Origin: Burkholderia puraquae
Lineage (GTDB): Bacteria; Pseudomonadota; Gammaproteobacteria; Burkholderiales; Burkholderiaceae
NCBI RefSeq assembly: GCF_002099195.1
Contig: NZ_NBYX01000014.1
Span: 62,001 to 126,000 of the forward strand
Length of the DNA stretch: 64,000 nt
Direction: 5' to 3'
Shown: positions 26,013-37,609 of the stretch, piece after piece
Layout of the letters: each line of letters begins with the position of its first letter
How positions within the stretch are numbered: the stretch's first letter is position 1
Program-made: the position numbers and the translations under genes
The notes under the pieces: model-generated
The model's input: only the letters and a program-made list of their open reading frames with translations
Told to the model about the DNA's origin: nothing
Databases searched by the model: none

Positions 26013-26446
26013 GCACAACGGACCTCACGCCGTCGGAGCGTATCGACGCGCTGATCGCCGGTATCGCCGACTGGCGCGGCAAGACCTTCGCCGACCTGCG
26101 CCAGACGATCCTCGAGGCGCAAGCGGGCATCGTCGAGGAATGGAAATGGATGGGCAGCCCCGTGTGGTCGTGCGACGGGATGATCGCCGTGGCGAACGCG
26201 CACAAGGGCAAGGTGAAGCTGACCTTCATGCACGGTGCGCAGCTGCCCGATCCCGACCAGCTGTTCAACGACGGCCTCGACGGCAATGCGCGGCGCGCGA
26301 TCGACCTGTTCGAAGGCGACCGGCTCGACAAGCGGGCGCTGAAGAATCTGGTGCGCGCGGCGATCGAATACAACCGCACGCATCTGAAGAAGAACGCGCG
26401 GCGAACGAGCGCAGGCACGAAGGCGCGGGCCGGCAACGCGACGTGA
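26009..26446 (+). CDS. DUF1801 protein
   Basis: A 145-residue YdhG/DUF1801-type protein: ...RIDALIAGIADWRGKTFADLRQTIL, EEWKWMGSPVWSCDGMIAVANAHKGKVKLTFMHGA and DRLDKRALKNLVRAAIEYN. The fold is related to frataxin-like domains, and some relatives are suggested iron chaperones, without proof here. The tail is basic (KKNARRTSAGTKARAG). ATGA overlap with the SRPBCC gene shows coupling. ArsR-SRPBCC-DUF1801 is a recurring gene trio in proteobacteria; its biology is not established to my knowledge. Confidence 0.87.
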   Translation: MSTTDLTPSERIDALIAGIADWRGKTFADLRQTILEAQAGIVEEWKWMGSPVWSCDGMIAVANAHKGKVKLTFMHGAQLPDPDQLFNDGLDGNARRAIDLFEGDRLDKRALKNLVRAAIEYNRTHLKKNARRTSAGTKARAGNAT

Positions 26447-26485
26447 CGCGCCGCACGACCGGCCGCGTCGCCTAGCGCGCACGCG

Positions 26486-26511
26486 AAAAAAAGCCCGACA
26501 CGAGGTCGGGC
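26486..26511 (-). terminator. Terminator of the acnA transcript
   Basis: GCCCGAC/GTCGGGC around ACGAG, with a seven-A run on the plus strand that gives a U-tract for minus-strand transcripts, 58 bases beyond the acnA stop. Confidence 0.85.
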
Positions 26512-26568
26512 ATCCAAATCGGCCGCAACCGCCGCGAGGCGGCTGCGGCACCTGCAAAAGCAGGGCGC

Positions 26569-29286
<2,718 letters not shown>

Positions 29287-29338
29287 GGTGATTTTCCTGG
29301 GTTTAAGGCTAGGAAACAAAGAGTCTCGTATTTGACGG

Positions 29339-30790
29339 CTATATCACATACAAGTCGACGTACTGATCGACCGGCATCGCTTCGAGCTTTGCCTGGTCCA
29401 GCGACACGTCGAGAATCGCTTGTTGCTGCTTTGCCGGGAAGCGGCGGGCGAGGTTGGTCCGGAACTTGTCGACCAGGAGCGGGATGCCGTCGGTGCGGCG
29501 CCGCCGATGGCCGAGCGGGTATTCGACCGCCACTTCGGCAAGCTTCGATCCGTCCGTGAACTCGATCGTCAGCGCATTCGCGATCGATCGCTTGTCCGGA
29601 TCGTGATAATCCTTCGTGAACTGCGGATCCTCGACGCAGACGGTCTTCGCGCGCAGCGCGTCGATGCGGGGATCGGCGGCGGCCGAATCTTCATAGTCGG
29701 CCGCGGTCAGCCGGCCGAACAGCAGCGGCACGGCGACCATGTACTGGATGCAGTGGTCGCGGTCGGCCGGATTGGCGAGCGGGCCCTGCTTGTCGATGAT
29801 GCGGATCGCGGCCGCATGCGTGCGGATCGTGATCCGGCCGATGTCGTCGGTCGTGCGGCCCGCGGCGGCGAGCTGCGCGTGCAGCTGCAGTGCGGCCTCG
29901 GCGGCCGTTTGCGCGTGGAACTCGGCGGGGAACGCGATCTTGAACAGCACGTTTTCCATTACGTACGTGCCGTACGGGCGCTGGAAGCGGAACGGCTTGC
30001 CGTCGAACAGCACGTCGTAGAAGCCCCAGGTCTTCGCGGTGAGCGCCGACGGGTAGCCCATTTCGCCCGTTTTCGCGATCAGCGCGAGGCGCACCGCGCG
30101 GGAGGTCGCGTCGCCGGCTGCCCATGATTTGCGCGAGCCCGTATTCGGTGCGTGGCGGTAGGTGCGCAGCGCCTGGCCGTCGACGAACGCATTGGATACC
30201 GCGTTGATCAGCTCGTCGCGCGTGAGCCCGAGCAGCCGGCCGACGACGGCGGTCGACGCGACCTTCACGAGCAGCACGTGGTCGAGCCCGACCGCATTGA
30301 ACGAATTCTCGAGGGCGAGGCAGCCCTGGATCTCGTGGGCCTGGATCATCGCGACCAGCACGTCGCGCATCGTGAGCGGCTTTCGGCCGGCCGCGACGGC
30401 CGTGCGGGAAAGCCAGTCGGCCGTCGCCAGGATCCCGCCGAGATTGTCGGACGGATGACCCCATTCGGCGGCGAGCCAGGTGTCGTTGAAGTCCAGCCAG
30501 CGGATCATCGCGCCGATGCCGAACGCGGCCTGGACGGGATCGAGCTGGAAGGACGTGCCGGGCACCTTCGCGCCGTTCGGCACGATCGTGCCGGGCACGA
30601 CGGGGCCGAGCAGCTTGGTGCAGGCAGGGTAGGACAGCGCCTCGAGTCCGCATCCGAGCGTGTCGATCAGGCAATGACGCGCCGTCTCCAGCGCGAGCGC
30701 GCTGTCGATGCCGGCATTCAGCACGTAGTCGACGATATCGACGAGTACCGTATCCGGAGCAGGGCGGACGTTGGAGACCGGGGCGGACAT
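29339..30790 (-). CDS. prpD: 2-methylcitrate dehydratase (MmgE/PrpD family)
   Basis: A 483-residue cofactor-free dehydratase of the 2-methylcitrate cycle for propionate. WLDFNDTWLAAEWGHPSDN holds the conserved substrate-site residues, and AGDATSRAVRLALIA, RPYGTYVMENVLFKIAFPAEFHAQTAAEAA are PrpD hallmarks. No prpB, prpC or acnD/prpF is beside it; instead it is followed by acnA, which could supply the second half of the isomerisation. It starts 22 bases after the MliC-like gene. Confidence 0.93.
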   Translation of the reverse strand: MSAPVSNVRPAPDTVLVDIVDYVLNAGIDSALALETARHCLIDTLGCGLEALSYPACTKLLGPVVPGTIVPNGAKVPGTSFQLDPVQAAFGIGAMIRWLDFNDTWLAAEWGHPSDNLGGILATADWLSRTAVAAGRKPLTMRDVLVAMIQAHEIQGCLALENSFNAVGLDHVLLVKVASTAVVGRLLGLTRDELINAVSNAFVDGQALRTYRHAPNTGSRKSWAAGDATSRAVRLALIAKTGEMGYPSALTAKTWGFYDVLFDGKPFRFQRPYGTYVMENVLFKIAFPAEFHAQTAAEAALQLHAQLAAAGRTTDDIGRITIRTHAAAIRIIDKQGPLANPADRDHCIQYMVAVPLLFGRLTAADYEDSAAADPRIDALRAKTVCVEDPQFTKDYHDPDKRSIANALTIEFTDGSKLAEVAVEYPLGHRRRRTDGIPLLVDKFRTNLARRFPAKQQQAILDVSLDQAKLEAMPVDQYVDLYVI

Positions 30791-30812
30791 CGAGGGGCCG
30801 ATGGAAACGCGC

Positions 30813-31328
30813 TTAGTTCGTTGCGGGCTTCAGCTCGTTCGACTGCGTCGGTGCCGGCGTGCCTTGCGCCATTTCCGGCGTCACGCATTCGTCCGCGAGG
30901 CGCTCGCCGCCGTTTGCGTCGGAGAACAGCATCGCCTTGGTCGGGATCACGACCAGCTTGAAGCCTGCTGCCGGATCGTAGAACGTATCGGCGCCCGTCG
31001 TCGTGGCCTGACGCGGCAGCTTGTAGTTCTTCTTCGCCCAGTGAACCGTGACGACCTGGTCGCGCTTCATGTCACCGGCGAGGTCGAACGACAGACCTTC
31101 CTTGCAGGCCCACTTGACCGCGCCGTCCGGCACCGGATCGACCTTGGCTGCGGCACGTGCCTGCGCCTTCTTGCTGCGCGGGATGATGCGCTTGGCCGGC
31201 GCCGGGCGCTTGGCCGCTGCCTTCTTTGCGGTCGTCGTGGTCGTACCCTGGGCAAACGCGCTCGGAGCCGACACCAGCATCGTGGCGGACAAGGCGCCGA
31301 TGGCGGTAGCGATCAGGAGTTTCTTCAT
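30813..31328 (-). CDS. Exported protein with a MliC-like domain
   Basis: A 171-residue protein: Sec signal peptide (ending SAFAQ), a low-complexity basic linker (TTTTTAKKAAAKRPAPAKR...) and a C-terminal domain of about 95 residues. The domain pattern VKWACKEGLSF ... VTVHWAKKNYKLPRQATTTGADTFYDPAAGFKL is split over strands as in MliC/lysozyme-inhibitor domains, with two Cys (WACKE, ADECV). Possible roles are lysozyme resistance or cell-wall binding; the similarity is my reading, not proven. It may be co-transcribed with prpD and acnA. Confidence 0.65.
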   Translation of the reverse strand: MKKLLIATAIGALSATMLVSAPSAFAQGTTTTTAKKAAAKRPAPAKRIIPRSKKAQARAAAKVDPVPDGAVKWACKEGLSFDLAGDMKRDQVVTVHWAKKNYKLPRQATTTGADTFYDPAAGFKLVVIPTKAMLFSDANGGERLADECVTPEMAQGTPAPTQSNELKPATN

Positions 31329-31359
31329 GGAGTCAGAACCTTTCGATAATCAGTTGACA

Positions 31360-31383
31360 AGGGCCGGCAATCGCAACTGCCGG
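31360..31383. repeat. 8-bp inverted repeat ahead of the MliC-like gene
   Basis: GGCCGGCA and TGCCGGCC flank ATCGCAAC. It lies in the leader of the MliC-like gene (minus strand); no T-tract follows. Confidence 0.5.
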
Positions 31384-31558
31384 CCGGTTTGAAACTGCAC
31401 GCGCCCCGAAAGCGCGCAGCGGCCGCTATTTTCACCTATTTGGCCGCGCACATATCAGGTTTTCGGGCTCCGTTACGTTTTTTGTCGTTTCGCAAACCTC
31501 TGTCCGGTTTGCGCGTCGTCGAATGCATGAAACTCGTGTATCGGCCGGCGGCGCGCGC

Positions 31559-32566
31559 TTACGGCGCGCTGCCCGCGGCGGCCGGGCCGAACAGCGGCGC
31601 GGCCTCGGCCGGTACGGGCTGGCCGGTGGCCCGCGCGCGGCGCAGCACCGACCAGTAATACCGGTAACTCGCGCGATCGTGCAGCGTATCGCCGTGGCGC
31701 GTCGGCCCCCAATCGGCGGCCTGCGCGGCCAGCAGGATCTCGGCGGCCAGCGTGACCTCGTCGGTGCGCGGCGCGAATGCGTCGACGATCGGGCGGATCT
31801 GCGCGGGATGGATGCTCCACATCCGCGTGAACGCGAATTCGTCGCGCGCGCGGCGTGCATCGCCGGCGACGATACCCATGTCGCGCACCTCGGTCGTCAC
31901 GTTGTGCGACGGTGTCTTGCCGTGCGCGTGGCAGGCCGCGGCGATTTCCAGCTTCGCGCGGCGCACGAGCGGATGCTCGAACTGGCCCGGCGAGCGCATC
32001 GCGGAATCGGGAATCGCGCCGTGGTGCGCGGAGACGAAATCCATCAGCCCGAAGCTCAGCGTGCCGACCGTCGGCAGCGCGGCGAGGGCGGCCGCCTGGG
32101 CGAGCGCGCCGTGCGTCTCGACCAGCACGTCGACCGGGATCGGCTGCATGATGCCGAGCTCGCGGCGTGTGCCTTCGATGAACGCGGTCATTTCGGCTGC
32201 GTCGGCGGCACTCGCGATCTTCGGGAGCGTGATGTAGGCGGGGGCGCGCGACGCACGCAGCACGATGCGCACGTCGTCGCGCCAGTGCGGGTGGGAAAAG
32301 TCGTGGATGCGGACGCCGACGCGGCCGAAGCGGTTCTCGCCGCTGCCGAGCAGTTCGGCGACGAGTGCCGCGTGCGCGGCTTCCTGGCCGACGGCTGCGC
32401 CGTCTTCGCAGTCGAGCGTGATGTCGAACACGGGGCCCAGTTCGGCCTGCAGCGCGAGCGACTTGCGCATCAGCTTTTCGCTGCCTGCGTAGTGATCGCA
32501 GCAGGGCAGGATCGCGGGCGGGGACGCCCCGTCGTACAGCACTTGTGCAGGAGTGAGCGCGGCCAT
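31559..32566 (-). CDS. CoA-ester lyase (HpcH/HpaI, CitE-like)
   Basis: A 335-residue TIM-barrel enzyme of the CitE/malyl-CoA lyase-like group. FDITLDCEDGAAVG supplies the Asp/Glu metal ligands, VRIHDFSHPHW the conserved Arg, and PVDVLVETHGALAQA the second metal-binding Glu. IHPAQIRPI near the C-terminus is the family end motif. It probably cleaves or forms a beta-hydroxyacyl-CoA such as malyl-, citramalyl- or methylmalyl-CoA. The ATG at 32566 is chosen; a longer N-terminus lacks the fold. Downstream of mdh on the same strand, 183 bases away. Confidence 0.85.
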   Translation of the reverse strand: MAALTPAQVLYDGASPPAILPCCDHYAGSEKLMRKSLALQAELGPVFDITLDCEDGAAVGQEAAHAALVAELLGSGENRFGRVGVRIHDFSHPHWRDDVRIVLRASRAPAYITLPKIASAADAAEMTAFIEGTRRELGIMQPIPVDVLVETHGALAQAAALAALPTVGTLSFGLMDFVSAHHGAIPDSAMRSPGQFEHPLVRRAKLEIAAACHAHGKTPSHNVTTEVRDMGIVAGDARRARDEFAFTRMWSIHPAQIRPIVDAFAPRTDEVTLAAEILLAAQAADWGPTRHGDTLHDRASYRYYWSVLRRARATGQPVPAEAAPLFGPAAAGSAP

Positions 32567-32749
32567 CTCGTCTACGTCAGGGAAGCGGGTCAACGTGGAG
32601 AAATCGGATTCGGGCGCGTTCTGGGCCGGTACGCGGCGGGCGCGGGGCGGCAAAACGGGCGCGGATCGGATCGGTCGGCCGGGCCGGCGGCATGCCGGCC
32701 CGGGCCGAAGCCGGGCTGCCCGAGGGCCGCCCGGCAAGATGCGTGATGC

Positions 32750-33736
32750 TTAGTTCTTCAGCAGGTGGGCGACGCCATCGCGCTCTTCGAGCAGCTCGGC
32801 CAGCGTGCCGTCCATCTTCTCGCGCGAGAATGCGTCGATTTCCAGGCCTTCGATGCGCTTGTACTCGCCGTTTTCGCAAACGACCGGCACGCCGTAGATG
32901 ATGTCTTCGGGGATGCCGTACGAGCCGTCCGACGGGATGCCCATCGTGACCCACTTGCCGTTCGTGCCGAGGACCCAGTCACGCACGTGGTCGATCGCCG
33001 CGTTGGCTGCCGACGCTGCCGACGACAGGCCGCGCGCTTCGATGATCGCCGCGCCGCGCTTGCCGACGGTCGGGATGAACGTGTCGCGGTTCCACACGTC
33101 GTCGTTGATCAGCTTCAGCAGCGATTCGCCTTCGGCGGTCGCGAAGCGGAAGTCGGGGTACATCGTCGGCGAGTGGTTGCCCCACACGGCGAGCTTCTCG
33201 ATCGATGCGACCGGCTTGCCCGACTTCGCTGCGAGCTGCGACAGCGCGCGGTTGTGGTCGAGGCGCAGCATGGCCGTGAAGTTCTTCTTCGGCAGATCCG
33301 GTGCCGACTTCATCGCGATGTATGCGTTCGTGTTCGCCGGGTTGCCGACGACCAGCACCTTCACGTCGCGGCTGGCGACTTCGTTCAGCGCAGCGCCCTG
33401 AACCGTGAAGATTTCAGCGTTTGCCGACAGCAGGTCCTTGCGCTCCATGCCCTTCGAGCGCGGGCGTGCGCCGACCAGCAGTGCGACGTCGGCATCCTTG
33501 AATGCGACCTTCGGATCGTCGGTGATCACGACGCCCGCGAGCAGCGGGAATGCGCAATCGTCGAGTTCCATCACGACGCCCTTGACGGCGCCTTGGGCTT
33601 GCGGGAGGTCGAGCAGTTGCAGGATGACCGGCTGGTCCTTGCCGAGCAGGTCGCCGTTCGCGATGCGGAACAGCAGGGAGTAAGCGATTTGACCTGCGGC
33701 GCCGGTGACGGCAACGCGCTTTGCGGGCTTAGCCAT
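32750..33736 (-). CDS. mdh: Malate dehydrogenase
   Basis: A 328-residue NAD-dependent enzyme converting malate to oxaloacetate. [25 protein letters not shown] binds NAD. The Arg-rich mobile loop is [28 protein letters not shown] and [11 protein letters not shown] (catalytic His) follow. The length and the GARPR loop mark the cytosolic/proteobacterial MDH group, not the mitochondrial-like one. AGATTTTC with GGAG precedes the ATG. Divergent from the GntR regulator. Confidence 0.97.
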
Positions 33737-34033
33737 TGAAAATCTCCAGGACGGGTGAAGCGTTGGACGCTAGCGAAAACGCCATTCTATGCGCGTTGTG
33801 CGTAGCGTTGCATTGAAGCAGGGCGGAGGACTCGCGATGGCAGACGCGGTGAACCTGGAGACGGCCGTGGCACGTAGCCGGGGACGCGCTTTTGCACCCG
33901 CGAACCCTTGCTCGACCGGGAGTGTAGGAGCCGTCACGCGCAAAGTCAAACGGTATCATATGTCTTATATAAGACAGATGTTTTGCGGAATTTGAGTGGA
34001 CGAAAAAGTGCGGTTTGTGATGAAATGCGCGCC
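33737..34033. promoter_or_regulatory. Divergent mdh / gntR control region with a perfect palindrome
   Basis: A spacer of about 300 bases holding the 16-bp perfect palindrome TGTCTTATATAAGACA at 33961-33976. It extends to 24 bp (33957-33980) with one mismatched pair. An AT-rich perfect palindrome beside a GntR gene in high-GC DNA is strong evidence for an operator of that regulator. No gene is present in the spacer. Confidence 0.75.
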
Positions 34034-34849
34034 ATGACATCGAACCAGGCGAATACCGCGAATCAGAACGGCGCAGGCGGCCCAGGGCAGCCGGGCGCGA
34101 GCGATCCCGCATCTTCGCCTGCGGCGCCGCCGTCGCCGACGTTCAGCCCGTTATACCAGCAGATTAAGTCATTGATCACGCAAAGTCTCGAATCCGGTGA
34201 ATGGAAGCCGGGCGAGATCATCCCGAGCGAGGTGGAGCTCGCGGCCCGCTACAAGGTCAGCCAGGGCACCGTCCGCAAGGCGATCGACGAACTGGCCGCC
34301 GAAAACCTCGTGGTCCGGCGGCAGGGCAAGGGTACTTTTGTTGCGACGCACAATGAAGATCGCGCGCAGTTCCGCTTCCTGCGGCTGCTGGCCGACGACG
34401 GCGCCGAACATCCGCACGTGAGCCGCCTGCTCGAATGCCGGCGCCTGCGCGCACCGGCCGAGATCGCGCGGCAGCTCGACCTGAAGCCGGCCGATCCCGT
34501 CGTTCAGGTGCGCCGCCTGCTGGAGTTCGAGAACGAAGTGACGGTGCTCGACGAGATCTGGCTGCCGGGCGCGATGTTCCGCGGGCTCACGTTCGAGCGG
34601 CTGAGCGAGTACAAGGGGCCGCTCTACGCGATGTTCGAGACGGAGTTCGGCACGCGGATGATCCGCGCGACGGAGAAGATCCGCGCGGTGGCGGCGGAGC
34701 CGGCGGTGGCCGACCTGCTGCACGTCCCTGCGGGTTTCCCGTTGCTGTCGGTCGAGCGCGTGTCCTATACATACGGAGACCGGCCGGTGGAAGTGCGTCG
34801 CGGCTGGTATGTCACAACCGGGTACTACTATCAGAATGATTTGAGTTGA
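34034..34849 (+). CDS. GntR/HutC family regulator (UTRA ligand domain)
   Basis: A 271-residue repressor. After a Gln/Asn/Ala/Pro-rich tail, residues about 38-110 form the GntR winged helix (YQQIKSLITQSLESGEW, IIPSEVELAARYKVSQGTVRKAID and the wing VVRRQGKGTFVA). A UTRA domain follows (VSRLLECRRLRAPAEIARQLDL..., FEIWLPGAMFR region, and the end RRGWYVTTGYYY). UTRA domains bind small organic acids, sugars or amino-acid derivatives. Set between mdh and sdhCDAB-gltA it is a natural candidate for control of this TCA cluster. ATG at 34025 is an alternative start. Confidence 0.88.
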   Translation: MTSNQANTANQNGAGGPGQPGASDPASSPAAPPSPTFSPLYQQIKSLITQSLESGEWKPGEIIPSEVELAARYKVSQGTVRKAIDELAAENLVVRRQGKGTFVATHNEDRAQFRFLRLLADDGAEHPHVSRLLECRRLRAPAEIARQLDLKPADPVVQVRRLLEFENEVTVLDEIWLPGAMFRGLTFERLSEYKGPLYAMFETEFGTRMIRATEKIRAVAAEPAVADLLHVPAGFPLLSVERVSYTYGDRPVEVRRGWYVTTGYYYQNDLS

Positions 34850-35019
34850 CGGTGTTTCGGCTCAAGCCGAGTGCGTTCGCGTTTCCCACGCTCGCGAAGC
34901 ACGTTTCGGGCCGCCTTTGTTCTTGTTCGCGCAACTATCCAGAGCAGACTTTCGCTGCAGCGCGATATAAAAAGGCGCTAAAATCGCGGATTAGTGTGAC
35001 AACATAGTAGGGGTCTAGC
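34850..35019 (+). promoter_or_regulatory. Leader/promoter region of the sdh operon
   Basis: 170 bases with a stem (TCGGCT/AGCCGA at 34857-34870) after the GntR gene, then an AT-rich run with GATATAAAAAGG and GCTAAAATC, either of which could be a -10 region. GTAGGGG before the sdhC ATG is the RBS. The 33961 palindrome is not repeated here. Confidence 0.45.
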
Positions 35020-35436
35020 ATGACTGATGCAGTAAGAAAGCCGAGGCCGGAATACCGGAACATCGGATTCGCCGATATCACGATGAAATATCGCATGCCG
35101 CTGGCAGCGACTTTGTCGATTCTCCATCGAGTCAGCGGCGCGCTGCTGTTCTTGTTCCTGCCGTTCCTGCTGTTCCTCTTCGACCAGAGCCTCACGTCCG
35201 AGCTCAGCTTCGAAGTCTTCAAGGCTTTCCTCTCCAACATCATCGTCAAGCTGATCGTCCTCGCATTGTCGTGGGCCTTCTTCCACCATTTCTGCGCCGG
35301 CATTCGCCACCTGCTGATGGACGTCAACCACGACGCCGTCACGAAGGAAGGCGGCAAGCGGACGGCAGTCGTCGCCTTTGTCGTCTCGATCGCACTGACG
35401 ATCGCCATGGCACTCAAACTGTTCGGAGCATTCTAA
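35020..35436 (+). CDS. sdhC: Succinate dehydrogenase cytochrome b556 subunit
   Basis: A 138-residue inner-membrane subunit with three helices. It holds the quinone-site Ser/Arg in ILHRVSGALLF and the haem-ligand His in HHFCAGIRHLLMDVNHD (His90 by the H-x3-G-I-R-H pattern). It anchors the flavoprotein/iron-sulphur arm and passes electrons to ubiquinone. First gene of sdhCDAB. Confidence 0.95.
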   Translation: MTDAVRKPRPEYRNIGFADITMKYRMPLAATLSILHRVSGALLFLFLPFLLFLFDQSLTSELSFEVFKAFLSNIIVKLIVLALSWAFFHHFCAGIRHLLMDVNHDAVTKEGGKRTAVVAFVVSIALTIAMALKLFGAF

Positions 35437-35440
35437 GAAA

Positions 35441-35809
35441 ATGGCAGCCAACAACCGAATCGGCTCGAAGCGCCTCGTCGTCGGCGCACACTACGGCCTG
35501 CGCGACTGGCTTGCGCAGCGCATCACCGCCACGATCATGGCGGTCTACACGGTCATTCTGCTCGTCCTGTTCTTCGGCGCGCGCGATTTTTCGTACGAAG
35601 GCTGGGCATCGATCTTCGCCGCGCAATGGATGAAGCTCGCGACCTTCGTGATGCTGCTCTCCCTCTTCTACCACGCATGGGTCGGCGTGCGCGACATCTG
35701 GATGGACTACGTGAAGCCCGTCGGTGTGCGCCTGCTGCTGCAATCGCTGACCATCGTCTGGCTGCTCGCATGTGCGGGCTACGCCGCGCAGATTCTCTGG
35801 AGAGTGTAA
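35441..35809 (+). CDS. sdhD: Succinate dehydrogenase membrane anchor subunit
   Basis: A 122-residue subunit with three membrane helices. The second haem ligand is His78 in YHAWVGVRDIWMDYVKP, and D89/Y90 are the conserved quinone-site pair. N-terminal GLRDWLAQRITA is the usual SdhD start of helix 1. Only 4 bases separate it from sdhC and 3 from sdhA. Confidence 0.95.
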   Translation: MAANNRIGSKRLVVGAHYGLRDWLAQRITATIMAVYTVILLVLFFGARDFSYEGWASIFAAQWMKLATFVMLLSLFYHAWVGVRDIWMDYVKPVGVRLLLQSLTIVWLLACAGYAAQILWRV

Positions 35810-35812
35810 AGA

Positions 35813-37588
35813 ATGGCTGCAATCAAAACTTCCCTCCCGCGTCGCAAGTTTGACGTGGTGATCGTCGGCGCGGGTGGCTCCGGCTTGCGCGCAGCGCTGC
35901 AACTGTCGCGTGCAGGCCTGTCGGTCGGCGTGCTGTCGAAGGTGTTCCCGACCCGTTCGCACACGGTGGCCGCGCAGGGCGGCATCGGTGCATCGCTCGG
36001 CAACATGAGCGAAGACAACTGGCACTTCCACTTCTACGACACGATCAAGGGCTCCGACTGGCTCGGCGACCAGGACGCGATCGAATTCATGTGCCGTGAA
36101 GCGCCGAACGTCGTGTACGAACTCGAGCACTTCGGCATGCCGTTCGACCGTAACGCGGACGGCACGATCTACCAGCGCCCATTCGGCGGCCACACCGCGA
36201 ACTACGGCGAGAAGCCGGTCCAGCGCGCTTGCGCGGCCGCCGACCGTACCGGTCACGCGCTGCTGCACACGCTGTACCAGCAGAACGTCGAAGCGAAGAC
36301 GCAGTTCTTCGTCGAATGGATGGCGCTCGACCTGATCCGCGACGCAGACGGCGACGTGCTCGGCGTGACGGCCCTCGAGATGGAGACGGGTGACGTCTAC
36401 ATCATGGAAGGCAAGACGACGCTGTTCGCGACGGGCGGCGCAGGCCGGATCTTCGCGGCATCGACCAACGCGTTCATCAATACCGGCGACGGCCTCGGCA
36501 TGGCTGCGCGTTCGGGCATCGCCCTGCAGGACATGGAGTTCTGGCAGTTCCACCCGACCGGCGTGGCCGGCGCGGGCGTGCTGATCACCGAAGGCGTGCG
36601 CGGCGAAGGCGGTATCCTGCGCAACGCGAACGGCGAGCGCTTCATGGAGCGCTATGCGCCGACGCTGAAGGATCTGGCGCCGCGTGACTTCGTGTCGCGT
36701 TCGATGGACCAGGAAATCAAGGAAGGCCGCGGCGTCGGTCCGAACAAGGACCACGTGCTGCTCGACCTGTCGCACATCGGCGCCGAGACGATCATGAAGC
36801 GTCTGCCGTCGATCCGCGAAATCGCGCTGAAGTTCGCGAACGTCGACGCGATCAAGGAGCCGATCCCGGTCGTCCCGACGATCCACTACCAGATGGGCGG
36901 CATCCCGACCAACATCCACGGTCAGGTCGTCGGCACGTCGCGCGATCACAAGGAACCGGTCAACGGCTTCTACGCAGTGGGCGAATGCTCGTGCGTGTCC
37001 GTGCACGGCGCGAACCGCCTCGGCACGAACTCGCTGCTGGACCTCGTGGTGTTCGGCCGTGCGGCCGGCAACCACATCGTCGAGCACGTGAAGAACCAGA
37101 AGGAACACAAGCCGCTGCCGGCCGATGCAGGCGAATTCTCGCTGGCACGTCTGAACAAGCTCGACAAGTCGTCGTCGGGTGAATACACGCAGGACGTCGC
37201 GAACGACATCCGCTCGACGATGCAGAAGCACGCAGGCGTGTTCCGCACGTCGGAACTGCTGAAGGAAGGCGTCGAACAGATGGCCGGCCTCGCGGCACGC
37301 GTGGAAAACATCCACCTGAAGGACAAGTCGAAGGTGTTCAACACCGCGCGCGTCGAAGCGCTCGAGCTGGAGAACCTGATCGAAGTTGCTCGCGCAACGA
37401 TGGTGTCGGCGGAAGCGCGCAAGGAAAGCCGTGGCGCGCACGCCCACAGCGACTACGAACACCGCGACGACGAGAACTGGCTGCGCCACACGCTGTGGTA
37501 CAGCGAAGGCGATCGCCTCGACTACAAGCCGGTTCAAATGAAGCCGCTGACGGTCGAATCCGTGCCGCCGAAGCCGCGCACGTTCTAA
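35813..37588 (+). CDS. sdhA: Succinate dehydrogenase flavoprotein subunit
   Basis: A 591-residue catalytic subunit that oxidises succinate to fumarate. FAD is held by IVGAGGSGLRAALQL and attached covalently to His50 in TRSHTVAAQGG. Active-site segments include HPTG, RGEGGILRN and the Arg in HGANRLGTNSLLD. C-terminal LDYKPVQMKPLTVESVPPK (in parts) matches the proteobacterial type. Part of sdhCDAB; FAD attachment should be helped by SdhE encoded downstream. Confidence 0.98.
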   Translation: MAAIKTSLPRRKFDVVIVGAGGSGLRAALQLSRAGLSVGVLSKVFPTRSHTVAAQGGIGASLGNMSEDNWHFHFYDTIKGSDWLGDQDAIEFMCREAPNVVYELEHFGMPFDRNADGTIYQRPFGGHTANYGEKPVQRACAAADRTGHALLHTLYQQNVEAKTQFFVEWMALDLIRDADGDVLGVTALEMETGDVYIMEGKTTLFATGGAGRIFAASTNAFINTGDGLGMAARSGIALQDMEFWQFHPTGVAGAGVLITEGVRGEGGILRNANGERFMERYAPTLKDLAPRDFVSRSMDQEIKEGRGVGPNKDHVLLDLSHIGAETIMKRLPSIREIALKFANVDAIKEPIPVVPTIHYQMGGIPTNIHGQVVGTSRDHKEPVNGFYAVGECSCVSVHGANRLGTNSLLDLVVFGRAAGNHIVEHVKNQKEHKPLPADAGEFSLARLNKLDKSSSGEYTQDVANDIRSTMQKHAGVFRTSELLKEGVEQMAGLAARVENIHLKDKSKVFNTARVEALELENLIEVARATMVSAEARKESRGAHAHSDYEHRDDENWLRHTLWYSEGDRLDYKPVQMKPLTVESVPPKPRTF

Positions 37589-37609
37589 GCCGAGTCAAAG
37601 GAATCCGAA

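Noticed and set aside
35414..37537. A 707-codon minus-strand frame opposite sdhD/sdhA
   Set aside because: Mirror frame of confirmed sdh genes; no protein family features.
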